In this document: in pieces, positions 28,260-37,114 of the stretch
How the letters are laid out: every line of letters begins with the position of its first letter
Numbering within the stretch: the stretch's first letter is position 1
Assembly: GCF_001463885.1 (NCBI RefSeq)
Contig: NZ_BBWQ01000025.1
Span: 1-64,000, forward strand
Direction of reading: 5' to 3'
DNA length: 64,000 nucleotides
Source: Aureimonas altamirensis
Lineage (GTDB): Bacteria; Pseudomonadota; Alphaproteobacteria; Rhizobiales; Rhizobiaceae
Notes under the pieces: generated by a model
Told to the model about the DNA's origin: nothing
What the model saw: the letters and a program-made list of their open reading frames with translations, nothing else
Databases searched by the model: none
Translations under genes and position numbers: made by a program

Positions 28260-29348
28260 ATGACGGAAACGACAGGCAGCAAGACCGAGGCCGCAGGCAG
28301 CTTCGAAAAAGGCCTCGCCGGAAGCGGCGGACAGGTCGCCGACTTCTCGCATGGGGTGCATCGCGGACCGATGGACAGGCTGCAGCATTTCCTGCATGCC
28401 TACCCCACCATGGTGCCGGTTTTCGTGTTGATGGTGGGCGTCGGAACGTTCGGGGCCATCATCGGCGACCGCTTCTTCAATGCCTTCACCCTGACGCTCA
28501 TCATGCAGCAGGTGGCCATCGTCGGCATCGTCGGCATCGCGCAGACGCTGGTGATCCTGACCGCCGGCATCGACCTGTCCGTCGGCGCGATCATGGTGTT
28601 GTCGTCCGTCGTGATGGGCAATCTTGCCGTGACACACGGCATGCCCGCCCCATTGGCGTTGTTCTGCGGCCTGCTCACCGGCACGATCTGCGGGGTGGTC
28701 AACGGCTTCCTGGTAGCGCTGGTACGCCTGCCACCCTTTATCGTGACGCTCGGAACCTGGTTCATCTTCGAGGCGGCGAATTTCATCTATTCGCAAAACG
28801 CCACCATACGCGCGCAGGACGTGGAAGCCTCCGCGCCGCTTCTGCAATTCCTTGGCAACACCTTCCGCATCGGCGGCGCGGTGTTCACCTATGCGGTCGT
28901 GGCCGTCGTGCTTCTCGTCGCGCTGTTCTATTACATACTCAACCACACGGCCTGGGGGCGGCATGTCTATGCCCTCGGCGACGATCCCGACGCGGCGCGC
29001 CTGTCGGGCATCAGTACGCGGCGCGTGCTGATTTCGGTCTATGCCGTCGCCGGCCTCATCTGCGGCTTTGCCGGTTGGGCGCTCATCGGCCGTCTCGGCT
29101 CGGTCTCGCCGACATCCGGCTACGAGGCCAACATCCAGTCCATCACCGCCGTGGTGATCGGCGGAACGTCCCTCTTCGGTGGGCGCGGCTCGGTCATCGG
29201 CACGCTTATCGGAGCGCTGATCGTCGGTGTCTTCGCCATGGGCCTGCGGATCTGGGGCACCGACCCGCAATGGACGCGTCTGACCGTCGGTGGCCTCATC
29301 ATCCTTGCCGTCGCAGCCGATCAGTGGATCAGGAAGGTGTCCGCATGA
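28260..29348 (+). CDS. frcC: Sugar ABC transporter permease (FrcC type)
   Basis: A 362-residue inner-membrane protein of the RbsC/FrcC family with about eight to ten hydrophobic helices. The cytoplasmic N-terminus is about 45 residues and polar. The coupling region is around ALGDDPDAARLSGIS and the membrane part includes TAGIDLSVGAIMVLSS. The start follows GGGAGGCAGGACG. Its stop overlaps the ATPase start (ATGA), showing coupled translation. Confidence 0.93.
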   Translation: MTETTGSKTEAAGSFEKGLAGSGGQVADFSHGVHRGPMDRLQHFLHAYPTMVPVFVLMVGVGTFGAIIGDRFFNAFTLTLIMQQVAIVGIVGIAQTLVILTAGIDLSVGAIMVLSSVVMGNLAVTHGMPAPLALFCGLLTGTICGVVNGFLVALVRLPPFIVTLGTWFIFEAANFIYSQNATIRAQDVEASAPLLQFLGNTFRIGGAVFTYAVVAVVLLVALFYYILNHTAWGRHVYALGDDPDAARLSGISTRRVLISVYAVAGLICGFAGWALIGRLGSVSPTSGYEANIQSITAVVIGGTSLFGGRGSVIGTLIGALIVGVFAMGLRIWGTDPQWTRLTVGGLIILAVAADQWIRKVSA

Positions 29349-30127
29349 GCCAGCAAGAACCCATCCTCTCGGCCCGCAACCTCACCAAGCGCTACGGGCG
29401 CGTCGTGGCCATCGACAATGCCGATTTCGACCTGATGCCCGGCGAGATCCTCGCCGTCATCGGCGACAACGGCGCCGGCAAGAGCACGATGATCAAGGCT
29501 CTGACGGGCGCGATCCAGCCGGATTCCGGAGAGCTCCGGCTCGACGGCAAGCCGATGACGCTGTCCAATCCGCAGGCGGCACGCGATTCCGGCATCGAGA
29601 CCGTGTACCAGCAATTGGCGCTGTCGCCGGCGCTATCGATTGCCGACAACATGTTCCTGGGCCGCGAGATCCGTCGTGGCGGCCCGCTGGGATCGATCTT
29701 CCGGATGCTCGACAAGGGCACGATGCGCCGCATCGCCCGCGAGAAGCTGTCGGAACTCGGTCTCATGACCATCCAGAATATCGACCAGGCGGTGGAAACG
29801 CTGTCCGGTGGCCAGCGACAGGGCGTTGCGGTTGCGCGCGCCGCGGCCTTCGGAACGCGCGTGCTGCTGCTCGACGAGCCGACGGCCGCCCTGGGCGTCA
29901 AGGAATCGCGCAAGGTGCTGGACCTCATCCTGACAGTGCGCGAACGCGGCATCCCGATCGTGCTGATTTCGCACAACATGCCGCATGTCTTTGAGATCGC
30001 CGATCGGATCCACATCCACCGCCTTGGCAAACGCCTGTGCGTCGTGAACCCGAAGGCGATCACCATGTCGGACGCCGTCGCCCTGATGACGGGAGCCAAG
30101 GCACCCGAGCCGGCCATGGCCGCGTAG
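29345..30127 (+). CDS. frcA: Sugar ABC transporter ATP-binding protein (FrcA type, single-domain)
   Basis: A 260-residue ATPase with Walker A GDNGAGKST, Q-loop YQQLAL, signature LSGGQ and Walker B VLLLDEPTAAL. Unlike RbsA it has one nucleotide-binding domain, as in FrcA, and would act as a homodimer. The ATG overlaps the frcC stop. No kinase gene (frcK) follows; the next gene is a small unknown on the other strand. A long upstream open frame over frcC is shadow. Confidence 0.93.
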   Translation: MSQQEPILSARNLTKRYGRVVAIDNADFDLMPGEILAVIGDNGAGKSTMIKALTGAIQPDSGELRLDGKPMTLSNPQAARDSGIETVYQQLALSPALSIADNMFLGREIRRGGPLGSIFRMLDKGTMRRIAREKLSELGLMTIQNIDQAVETLSGGQRQGVAVARAAAFGTRVLLLDEPTAALGVKESRKVLDLILTVRERGIPIVLISHNMPHVFEIADRIHIHRLGKRLCVVNPKAITMSDAVALMTGAKAPEPAMAA

Positions 30128-30136
30128 CATCAGGTT

Positions 30137-30397
30137 TCAGGATGCGTCCGGCTCGGAGCTGTCGCTGTGGACCAGCGACAGCGCGGAGCGCGGGGTGGGC
30201 ACCGCGTCGAACTCGATACCCAGTTGCCGGCATGCCTGCTCGATGTCACGCAGGATGATGTCCGCGGCCTCCAACACCATGCGCTCGGCTTCGGGGTGAC
30301 GCTCGCGCAGGCGTTCGGCCAGGACGCCGAGCTTATCGACAACCTCCATGTCGCCCTTGAAGGCAGGCGTGGGGGGAATGCGAATGAAAGAACCCAT
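30137..30397 (-). CDS. Hypothetical protein, 86 residues
   Basis: I do not recognise this protein. It is mainly helical and charged (KLGVLAERLRERHPEAERM), followed by a Pro-containing segment and an acidic Ser-rich end; there is no signal peptide or membrane segment. Third positions are GC-rich like the neighbours. It converges on frcA with a 9-nt gap. It could be a small cytoplasmic regulator, but this is only a guess. A second frame of similar length exists on the same strand; this one is preferred because it looks less Ser/Arg-rich. Confidence 0.55.
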   Translation of the reverse strand: MGSFIRIPPTPAFKGDMEVVDKLGVLAERLRERHPEAERMVLEAADIILRDIEQACRQLGIEFDAVPTPRSALSLVHSDSSEPDAS

Positions 30398-30499
30398 CTT
30401 CGCTACCCAGCAATGTCATCGAACAAACGACCGTATCGATGATAGGAGCACTCGAAAGGCTCCACCCCATCAAACATTTATTCTTAACATGACTTTGTG

Positions 30500-31327
30500 T
30501 CAGTTTGCCAGACGCGAGGCGAACAGGGCCAGAGCCTGCTGGTACACGCCTGCCCTGTTCCAGTCGCGCAGCCGCGCGAAGTTCGGCTCGCCCGGCATGT
30601 AGCCGGCGCCCGGCTGCCAGCCATGCTGGCGCAGGAAATTGGCGGTCGAGGCCAGGACATCCGGGCGCGAGCGGATCAGGTCGCGGCGTCCGTCACCGTC
30701 GAAATCCACTGCATAGCGCAGGTAATTCGACGCCAGGAACTGCGTCTGGCCGATTTCGCCAGCCCACGCGCCCTTCATGTCTTCCGGCCGCTTGTCGCCG
30801 CGCTCGACGATCATCAGCGCGGCGTTCAGCTCGTTGGTGAAGAATTCCGAGCGCCGGCAATCATAGGCCAGCGTCGCCAGCGAGCGGAAGATGTTCATGT
30901 TTCCGGAATTGGAACCGAAGCCGGTTTCCATGCCCCAGATGGCGACCAGGATTTCCTTCGGAACGCCGTACTGCTTTTCGATGGCATTCAGCAGCCGTGC
31001 ATTGTCACGGATGATGCCCTGGCCGCGCTTGACGAAGGAAGCCGGCGCGCGGCGCTGCATGAACTCGTCCAGCGACAATTTGAAGGAGCGCTGGTTCCGG
31101 TCGAGCCGGATGACCTCGCTATTGTAGGACACGTTGCCGAGCGCGGTTTGCAGCGTTCGGCTGGAGATGCCCTGCTGGCTCATCGACTGCTTGTAGGAGG
31201 CCAGCCAGCGGTCGAAGCCGGCGCCGTCATTGCCGCAGCTTTGGGCCAGCGCCGGTGTCGCCGAAACGGCCAGGACCATGCCGGCGGCCAGGACCGCCTT
31301 GCGAATAAACGAGCGACATGCCGCCAT
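30500..31327 (-). CDS. Lytic murein transglycosylase (MltB/SLT_2 family)
   Basis: A 275-residue exported protein with a signal peptide (AVLAAGMVLAVSATPALAQS). The catalytic Glu is in IWGMETGFGSNSG, followed by family segments IGQTQFLASNYLRYAVDFDGDG and the C-terminal ANFLRQHGWQPG. It cleaves peptidoglycan glycan strands with anhydro-MurNAc formation. There is no lipobox, so it is probably soluble in the periplasm. ATG 31327 (MAACRSF) is preferred; an ATG five codons earlier is open. It stands alone between the sugar and heme loci. Confidence 0.92.
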   Translation of the reverse strand: MAACRSFIRKAVLAAGMVLAVSATPALAQSCGNDGAGFDRWLASYKQSMSQQGISSRTLQTALGNVSYNSEVIRLDRNQRSFKLSLDEFMQRRAPASFVKRGQGIIRDNARLLNAIEKQYGVPKEILVAIWGMETGFGSNSGNMNIFRSLATLAYDCRRSEFFTNELNAALMIVERGDKRPEDMKGAWAGEIGQTQFLASNYLRYAVDFDGDGRRDLIRSRPDVLASTANFLRQHGWQPGAGYMPGEPNFARLRDWNRAGVYQQALALFASRLAN

Positions 31328-31450
31328 TTCAGCCTCCTGCATCGGGTGCGTACCCCATTGTGAAGGCAGTAATAGCAATCGACAGTTTAACGTAGTGCGA
31401 ATGCACCACAATCGGCGGTCGATCGCACCCGTGGCGTCACTCTTTCGCGA

Positions 31451-32230
31451 TCAGCCCGCCGCCTGCGGCAGCACGAAGGGCAGGTGCGAGGGTGCATGAC
31501 CGACGGCAAGCTGCACCGCGTAGACGCGCTCGATCAACGCGTCGTCGACGATTTCGCGGGGGCTGCCATCCGCCACGACACGGCCATCGGCCAACGCCAC
31601 AAGCCGCGTGGCGGCAAGGCAGGCCAGGTTGATGTCGTGCAGTATGGCCAGCACGCCGACGCCTTCCTCCGCCATGCGACGCGCCAGCCGTACAACCAGA
31701 AGCTGATGGCAAAGATCGAGGCTCGCCGTCGGCTCGTCCAGCAGCAGGAAGCGGGTCGGCCCCGGCATGGCGCGCACCTGCGCGATGGCCCGCGCAAGAT
31801 GGACGCGCTGGGCCTCGCCCCCGGAAAGGCTGGAAACCTTCCGGTCGCCGTATCCCGCCAGCCCGACATCGGACAGCGCGGCGTCGCATAGCCTGTCGGC
31901 CGCCCGGCCGCCGGCGCCGCCCGATTCGGCGCCGAGGCGCACGATCTCGAATGCGGTGAACGGGAAGGCAAGCTCCACCGATTGCGGAACCACGGCCCGC
32001 ACCCGCGCCATGGCCGCGGCGTTCCGCGCTTCGGCGACCGGACCGCCGACATGGCCGCCGTCCGGGGCGCTTTCGCCGGAAATGATCTTCAAAAGCGTGG
32101 ATTTTCCAGCGCCGTTCGCGCCGATCAGCACGACGACCTCGCCCGTCTCGACCGACAGGTCGACCCCTTCGAGAACGGCCCGTCCGCCGATGATGCGGCG
32201 CACGCCGCATGCCCTGATCGCGGCCGCCAT
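31451..32230 (-). CDS. hmuV: Heme ABC transporter ATP-binding protein
   Basis: A 259-residue ATPase of the HmuV/FecE type. Walker A is GANGAGKST, signature LSGGEAQR, Walker B LLLDEPTASLD. It powers heme passage through HmuU. ATG 32230 overlaps the hmuU stop by one nt (TGATG). It is the last gene of hemP-hmuT-hmuU-hmuV. The much longer open frame upstream covers hmuU in another phase and is shadow. Confidence 0.94.
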   Translation of the reverse strand: MAAAIRACGVRRIIGGRAVLEGVDLSVETGEVVVLIGANGAGKSTLLKIISGESAPDGGHVGGPVAEARNAAAMARVRAVVPQSVELAFPFTAFEIVRLGAESGGAGGRAADRLCDAALSDVGLAGYGDRKVSSLSGGEAQRVHLARAIAQVRAMPGPTRFLLLDEPTASLDLCHQLLVVRLARRMAEEGVGVLAILHDINLACLAATRLVALADGRVVADGSPREIVDDALIERVYAVQLAVGHAPSHLPFVLPQAAG

Positions 32231-33312
32231 CACAGGACGCCGGCCCGGCTGCGCTGCAAAAGCAGGTAGAGAAAGAACGGAGCGCCGATGAGCGCCGTGA
32301 CGATGCCCAGCGGCAGCTCGGCCGGGGCGACGATGGTCCGCGCCGCCAGATCGGCGAATGCCAGAAGGCCCGCGCCCAGCAGCGCGGCGGCCGGCAGCAG
32401 CGTCCGATGCCCCGGTCCGACCGCCAGCCGCACCAGATGCGGCGCGACAAGCCCGACGAAACCGACGATGCCGGATACCGAGACGGCGGCGCCGACACCG
32501 GCGGCGATGACCAGAATGGCGACGCGCTTGACGGTCTGGACCCGGACGCCGAGATGGAATGCCTCCGACTCGCCGAGCGCCAACCGGTCCAGGGCGCTGG
32601 CCAAAAACGGCGCCGCGCAGAAGGCCGGCGCCATGAACGGCAGCGCGACACGGACCTTGTCCCAGGTTGCGCCGGAAAGACCGCCCATCGACCAGAATGT
32701 CAGTTCCCGCAACTGCTGGTCGGTCGACAGATAGGTCAGGATGCCGGTCATTGCGCCTGTCAGCGCCGCCAGTGCGATGCCTGTCAGCAGCATCGTCGCC
32801 ATGGAGGTGCGGCCGGCCACGGTGGACAGGCGATAGACGAGGAAGGTGGATATCGCACCGCCCACGAAGGCGGCAATGGGCAGGAAGTGACGCATGAGCG
32901 CCTCGGGCAGGATCGGGGCGGCATGGACCCCCAGCACGATGACGGAAATCGCCCCGAGTGCCGCGCCGGACGAGACGCCGACAAGGCCGGGATCGGCAAG
33001 CGGGTTGCGGAACAGGCCCTGCAGAATAGCGCCCGATACGGCGAGGCAGGCTCCGACCATGAGCGCCAGCAGCACGCGCGGCAGGCGGATATCCAGAAGA
33101 ATGGCGGCGGCTCCCGCATCGACCGTATCCCGGGTACCCGACATGCCGGCTGAAAGCGTTTTGAGCACGGTGCCGAGGGAAAGGTTTGCCGCGCCGGCCG
33201 ACAGGGCGGTCAGCCCCGCTGCCAGGGCGATGGCGCCGCAGGCCGCGATGGCAAGGGCGCCGCGCCCAAGGCGCGGCAGGCGTCGGGCGCCGTCCCCTGC
33301 CACCGCCGTCAT
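32230..33312 (-). CDS. hmuU: Heme ABC transporter permease
   Basis: A 360-residue FecCD/BtuC-type inner-membrane permease with about ten hydrophobic helices. Family features are GLFRNPLADPGLVGVSSGAA near residue 100 and GFVGLVAPHLVRL near residue 275, then a GHR segment. ATG 33312 is chosen because it overlaps the hmuT stop (ATGA), the pattern of this operon; an ATG seven codons upstream is possible. Confidence 0.94.
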   Translation of the reverse strand: MTAVAGDGARRLPRLGRGALAIAACGAIALAAGLTALSAGAANLSLGTVLKTLSAGMSGTRDTVDAGAAAILLDIRLPRVLLALMVGACLAVSGAILQGLFRNPLADPGLVGVSSGAALGAISVIVLGVHAAPILPEALMRHFLPIAAFVGGAISTFLVYRLSTVAGRTSMATMLLTGIALAALTGAMTGILTYLSTDQQLRELTFWSMGGLSGATWDKVRVALPFMAPAFCAAPFLASALDRLALGESEAFHLGVRVQTVKRVAILVIAAGVGAAVSVSGIVGFVGLVAPHLVRLAVGPGHRTLLPAAALLGAGLLAFADLAARTIVAPAELPLGIVTALIGAPFFLYLLLQRSRAGVL

Positions 33313-34205
33313 GGCCCGCCCGCTCCGACCCATGGACGCGCCGGCAATTGCGGAATGTCCGCCTGCGGATGCAGGGCTGCCGCCAGATCGCGCATGGCAT
33401 GGGCCGCGCGCGGCCCGAAGCCCAGAAGGTATGTGCCGTCCATTGCTACGATATTGGCGTTGCGGCCGGCCGGCGTCGACGCGAAGATCGGGCTCTGCGC
33501 AATGGTTTCGGGCCTGTGCGCCGGGCTTTGCATCGTCACGATGACCTCCGGCGCCGCCGCAAGGACGCTCTCCGGCGTCGCGGGCTTGAAGCCGCTCAGT
33601 CCGGCAAAGACATTGTCCGCATGCGCCAGGGCAAGCGCGCCGTCTGCCGATGTGCCCGCCCCGCCCACCAGCGGCGCACCGCCGCTCATGGTCAGCACGA
33701 AGGCCGCCCTGGGGCGTCCCTGGACCCCGGCCAGGCTTGCCTCCAGTGCCGCGAAATCCGCCTCTACGGCAGCGGCAAGATCTTCGCCGCGCTGCGGCTC
33801 GCCGATCGCTTCCGCCACCGCGCGAATCTTTGCCGCGACTCCCTTCGGATCGGGCGCATCCGGAATGGTCACGAAATCGACGCGCGCGCCATCGAGCAGA
33901 TGGATGACGTCCGGAGGGCCGGAGCCCTCTACCGCCAGGATGAGCGTCGGAGACAGGGACAGGACACCTTCGGCCGACAAGGCGCGCATGTAGCCGACGT
34001 CCGGCAGGGCTTCGGCCTGCGGCGGGTAGGTCGATGTGGAATCGCGCCCCACGATGCGGTCCTGTGCCCCAAGGGCGTAGAGGATCTCGGTGACGGGACC
34101 GCCGATGGAGACGATCCGGGACGAATCATGAACCGTCGCCTCCTCGGCCGTGGCCGGAGCCGCGACGAAGACGAGTGCGGCCAGAATGAGCGGACGGAGG
34201 TTCAT
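33309..34205 (-). CDS. hmuT: Periplasmic heme-binding protein
   Basis: A 298-residue exported binding protein with a short signal peptide (LILAALVFVAAPATAEE). It has the class III binding-protein layout: RIVSIGGPVTEILYALGAQDRIVG at the start and IVAMDGTYLLGFGPRAAHAM at the end, both typical of HmuT/ShuT. The conserved ligand Tyr of this family may be that in DSTSTYPPQ. The ATG overlaps the hemP stop, and the stop overlaps hmuU. Confidence 0.93.
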   Translation of the reverse strand: MNLRPLILAALVFVAAPATAEEATVHDSSRIVSIGGPVTEILYALGAQDRIVGRDSTSTYPPQAEALPDVGYMRALSAEGVLSLSPTLILAVEGSGPPDVIHLLDGARVDFVTIPDAPDPKGVAAKIRAVAEAIGEPQRGEDLAAAVEADFAALEASLAGVQGRPRAAFVLTMSGGAPLVGGAGTSADGALALAHADNVFAGLSGFKPATPESVLAAAPEVIVTMQSPAHRPETIAQSPIFASTPAGRNANIVAMDGTYLLGFGPRAAHAMRDLAAALHPQADIPQLPARPWVGAGGP

Positions 34206-34384
34206 TTGGTGAGGATCAGCTTGTTGTTCGACGTCAGTCGCAGGCGATAACGCTCGTCTTCGTGCTGGATGATGATTTCGCGCGTGTCGGTGAACAGCGT
34301 CCGGCTATCCAGCTCCCGCGGCGTGTTCGCCAGCCGCCGTTGCGCTGTCTGCCTCATGTCCTGTGCCGTTGGGTCCCCACCCAT
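34202..34384 (-). CDS. hemP: HemP/HmuP hemin uptake regulator
   Basis: A 60-residue protein of the HemP family: RELDSRTLF followed by the conserved IIIQHEDERYRLRLTSNNKLILTK end, here quoted in pieces because it is the family hallmark (IIIQHEDERYRL, then RLTSNNKLILTK). In Bradyrhizobium HmuP is needed for activation of the heme receptor gene. It is the first gene of the hmu operon and is divergent from the receptor. ATG 34357 (MRQTAQ) is an alternative start. Confidence 0.9.
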   Translation of the reverse strand: MGGDPTAQDMRQTAQRRLANTPRELDSRTLFTDTREIIIQHEDERYRLRLTSNNKLILTK

Positions 34385-34463
34385 TTCAAGCGTCTCCTGA
34401 TGGGTCCTGTTGCGCCGATACCGCAGTGTGGCTTCGCAGCGACCGATATCCCCGGAATAAAGT

Positions 34464-34478
34464 TGACTGGCTATATCA
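34464..34478. promoter_or_regulatory. Candidate RirA/iron-responsive operator (TGA-N9-TCA)
   Basis: In the 207-nt region between hemP and the heme receptor gene, TGA (34464-34466) and TCA (34476-34478) are separated by exactly nine bases in an AT-rich patch. TGA-N9-TCA is the iron-responsive operator used by RirA in rhizobia. TTGACT, a -35-like element, overlaps its left half on the plus strand. The motif is short, so chance occurrence is possible, but its place at a heme locus is apt. Confidence 0.45.
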
Positions 34479-34591
34479 TATTAAATAGCGGTCGCAAGGC
34501 AAGGCCGTCCTGCGGCCCTGACCTCCAGCCAGCCAGCGCGCCGCGTGCGCAGCCAGCCAGCCCTTCCCACTCCAGTGACGAAGTTCTTGCC

Positions 34592-36697
34592 ATGCTGCGC
34601 CCCTATCGCTTCATCTTCCTCCGTGCCGCGCTTCTGTCGGGCACGGCCCTCATTTCCACCGCGCCGATGGCGCAGGAGGCCGCCCGGCCCGCCACGGCCG
34701 ACGTGATCGAGCTGGATCAGGTCACGGTCCTGTCCGACCGTCGCTTGCAACGCCCGATCGAGACGCTCGGGGGCGTATCCGTCGTCTCCCGCTCGGAGAT
34801 CGACCGCTTCGACCCGTCGCTGATCGACAGCGTTCTGGACACGATCCCGGGTGTCGCCACCGCCCCGCGCGACGACGATCCGGCAACGACCGTCAACATT
34901 CGCGGCCTGCAGGATTCGGGCCGGGTCAACGTGCTGATCGACGGTGCGCGCCAGAACTTCCAGGTCACCGGCCATAATGCCGGCAGCGCCTTCTACGTCG
35001 AGCCCTCGCTGCTGGCCGGCGTGGACGTAATCCGCGGCCCGATCGCCAATGCCTACGGTTCGGGTGCCATCGGCGGCGTCGTCTCGATGCGCACGCTCGG
35101 GATCGACGATCTGGTCGACGCGGACGAGCGCTCGGCCGCGCGCATGGGCATCAACCTCGGCTCCAATGGCCCGTCGGGCCTCCTCAACCTCGAGGCCGGC
35201 AGCTACCTGACCGACCAGTGGGACGCATACGGAGCCTTCGCGCTACGCCGCAATGCCGACTATTACGACGGCGGGGGCGACCAGGTGGACCGCACCGGCT
35301 TCGACGTGCAGAGCGGCATCTTCAAGACGCGGGTCCGCCCGGCCGAAGGCCATCAACTCGAGCTGGCGGGCATCCTCTACGATACGAGCTTCGAATCGGC
35401 GACCGGCGACGGCGACCCGCGCGATACGGACGTGACCACCAGCACCTATCGTCTCGGATATCGGTTCGATCCTGCCGATTCGCAGCTGATTGACATGACG
35501 TTGAACATCTACCGCACCGACACCGATTACCGGCAGCGCCTTCAGGACGGTTCCGGCGATCGCCGCAAAGTGGACGTCGCCACCACGGGTATCGACCTCT
35601 ACAACACCTCGATCGTCGAGTTCAGCCCAAGCCTGTCCACCACCATGACCTACGGCGTGGACGGCTTCCGCGACGAGGTGGACGCATCGAGCGACTACGA
35701 CACCACGGAGCTGTTCAACCCCAATGGCGAGCGTACCGTCTATGGCGGCTTCGCGCAGGCCCTGTTCGAGTACGAAGACCTGATCGACTTCACCGTCGGC
35801 GGCCGCTTCGACCGTTACGACCTGTCGAGCGCGGCATCGCCCGACAACAAGGGCGATCGCTTCTCCCCCAAGGTCAGCCTCGGCATCACGCCCATCACCG
35901 GTTTCCAGCTTTATGGCCTGTACGCCGAGGGTCTGCGCGCGCCAACGCTGCAGGAGGCGCTCGTCTCGGGCTTCCACCCGGCCCCGGCGGCATTCGAGTT
36001 CATCCCCAATCCGGCCTTGTCGCCCGAAGTCGGGCACACGATGGAAGCGGGCGTCAACCTGGCCTACAACGACATCATCACCGCGGGAGACGCATTCCGG
36101 GCCAAGCTGTCGGTCTACCAGAACGATGTCGACGACTACATCGACATGGACTCGATCGACCGGCCAGGTGTCCCCAACCCCTGCGTCGCATCGGCCCCAG
36201 GTGGCCGCTGCTTCGCGCGGCTACCCTTCGATGCCGTCACCTACGTGAACATCAACGAGGCCCGCATCCGTGGCGTGGAACTGGAAGGCGCCTACGATTG
36301 GGGCTGGGGCTTTGCCGGAATTGCCGGAAGCTATACCGAAGGCAAGAACCGCGAGACGAACGCGCCGCTGGACTCGATCTTCCCTGCCAGGGTCACGACC
36401 ACCGTGGGCTTCCGCGCCATGGAAAACCGCCTGAGCTACGGTGCGCGCTGGCATTGGGTGGACGCCAAGGGCGCCGACGACGTCAGCAGCCCGGAACTTG
36501 CCACCTCGGCCTATAATCTGGTCGACCTGTTCCTCGCCTACGAGCCGAACGACGATACGCGCTTCGACGTTTCGTTGAAGAACGTCTTCGACCACAAATA
36601 TGTCGCCTACACGGGCGGGCCCAACATCGACTCCTTTTCCGCGCCGGGATTCGAGGCCATGGTGGGCATGACATTCAAGCTCGGCGTTCCACGCTGA
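34592..36697 (+). CDS. hmuR: TonB-dependent heme receptor
   Basis: A 701-residue outer-membrane receptor with a signal peptide (ALLSGTALISTAPMAQE). The plug domain has NIRGLQDSGRVNVLIDGARQ and VIRGPIANAYGSGAIGG. In the barrel, EGLRAPTLQEAL and, after a His in SGFHP, IPNPALSPE correspond to the FRAP and NPNL motifs flanking the heme-ligand His of HmuR/ShmR-type receptors; here the second reads NPAL. The C-terminus is KLGVPR. It imports heme across the outer membrane using TonB energy and feeds HmuT. The start was set at the signal peptide Met. Confidence 0.93.
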   Translation: MLRPYRFIFLRAALLSGTALISTAPMAQEAARPATADVIELDQVTVLSDRRLQRPIETLGGVSVVSRSEIDRFDPSLIDSVLDTIPGVATAPRDDDPATTVNIRGLQDSGRVNVLIDGARQNFQVTGHNAGSAFYVEPSLLAGVDVIRGPIANAYGSGAIGGVVSMRTLGIDDLVDADERSAARMGINLGSNGPSGLLNLEAGSYLTDQWDAYGAFALRRNADYYDGGGDQVDRTGFDVQSGIFKTRVRPAEGHQLELAGILYDTSFESATGDGDPRDTDVTTSTYRLGYRFDPADSQLIDMTLNIYRTDTDYRQRLQDGSGDRRKVDVATTGIDLYNTSIVEFSPSLSTTMTYGVDGFRDEVDASSDYDTTELFNPNGERTVYGGFAQALFEYEDLIDFTVGGRFDRYDLSSAASPDNKGDRFSPKVSLGITPITGFQLYGLYAEGLRAPTLQEALVSGFHPAPAAFEFIPNPALSPEVGHTMEAGVNLAYNDIITAGDAFRAKLSVYQNDVDDYIDMDSIDRPGVPNPCVASAPGGRCFARLPFDAVTYVNINEARIRGVELEGAYDWGWGFAGIAGSYTEGKNRETNAPLDSIFPARVTTTVGFRAMENRLSYGARWHWVDAKGADDVSSPELATSAYNLVDLFLAYEPNDDTRFDVSLKNVFDHKYVAYTGGPNIDSFSAPGFEAMVGMTFKLGVPR

Positions 36698-36725
36698 ACC
36701 GGAATAGCAAAAGGATACATCGCTT

Positions 36726-37055
36726 ATGTTCATCGCCATGAACCGCTTCAAGGTCGTCAAAGGGTCGGAGCCGGATTTCGAATCCGTCTGGCTGAACCGC
36801 GAATCGCACCTGCAGGACCTGCCGGGCTTCGTCGAGTTCCATATGCTGAAGGGGCCGGACCGCGACGACCATACGCTCTATTCGTCGCATACGGTCTGGG
36901 CCAGCCGCGCCGATTTCGAGAACTGGACCAGGTCGGAGGCGTTCCGCGCCGCCCATCGCGGCGCGCCGACGTCCAAGCCGTTGTATCTCGGCCATCCGGA
37001 GTTCGAAGGTTTCGAGGTGATCCAGACCGTCAGCCGCGCCGACAAGGCCGCCTGA
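36726..37055 (+). CDS. IsdG/HmuQ-like heme-degrading monooxygenase (ABM domain)
   Basis: A 109-residue ferredoxin-like antibiotic-biosynthesis-monooxygenase domain. The N-terminal AMNRFKVVKGSEPDFE and the WLNRESHLQDLPGF segment, with a His downstream (YSSHTVW), match the IsdG/HmuQ/HmuD type that opens the heme ring to release iron. It starts 28 nt after the receptor gene, so it is probably cotranscribed with it. It may stand in for hmuS, which is absent from this operon. A bidirectional terminator follows. Confidence 0.85.
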   Translation: MFIAMNRFKVVKGSEPDFESVWLNRESHLQDLPGFVEFHMLKGPDRDDHTLYSSHTVWASRADFENWTRSEAFRAAHRGAPTSKPLYLGHPEFEGFEVIQTVSRADKAA

Positions 37056-37075
37056 CACCTGTCGAGACTAAAGAT

Positions 37076-37112
37076 AAAAGGCCCGCGCCGGACATGCCGG
37101 CGCGGGCCTTTT
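37076..37112. terminator. Bidirectional terminator between the heme and sqdB genes
   Basis: A perfect 11-bp GC stem (GCCCGCGCCGG / CCGGCGCGGGC, loop ACATG) is flanked by AAAAG on the left and CTTTTT on the right, so it extends to 16 bp and offers a U-tract in both directions. It serves the convergent genes ending at 37055 and 37115. Confidence 0.93.
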
Positions 37113-37114
37113 TG

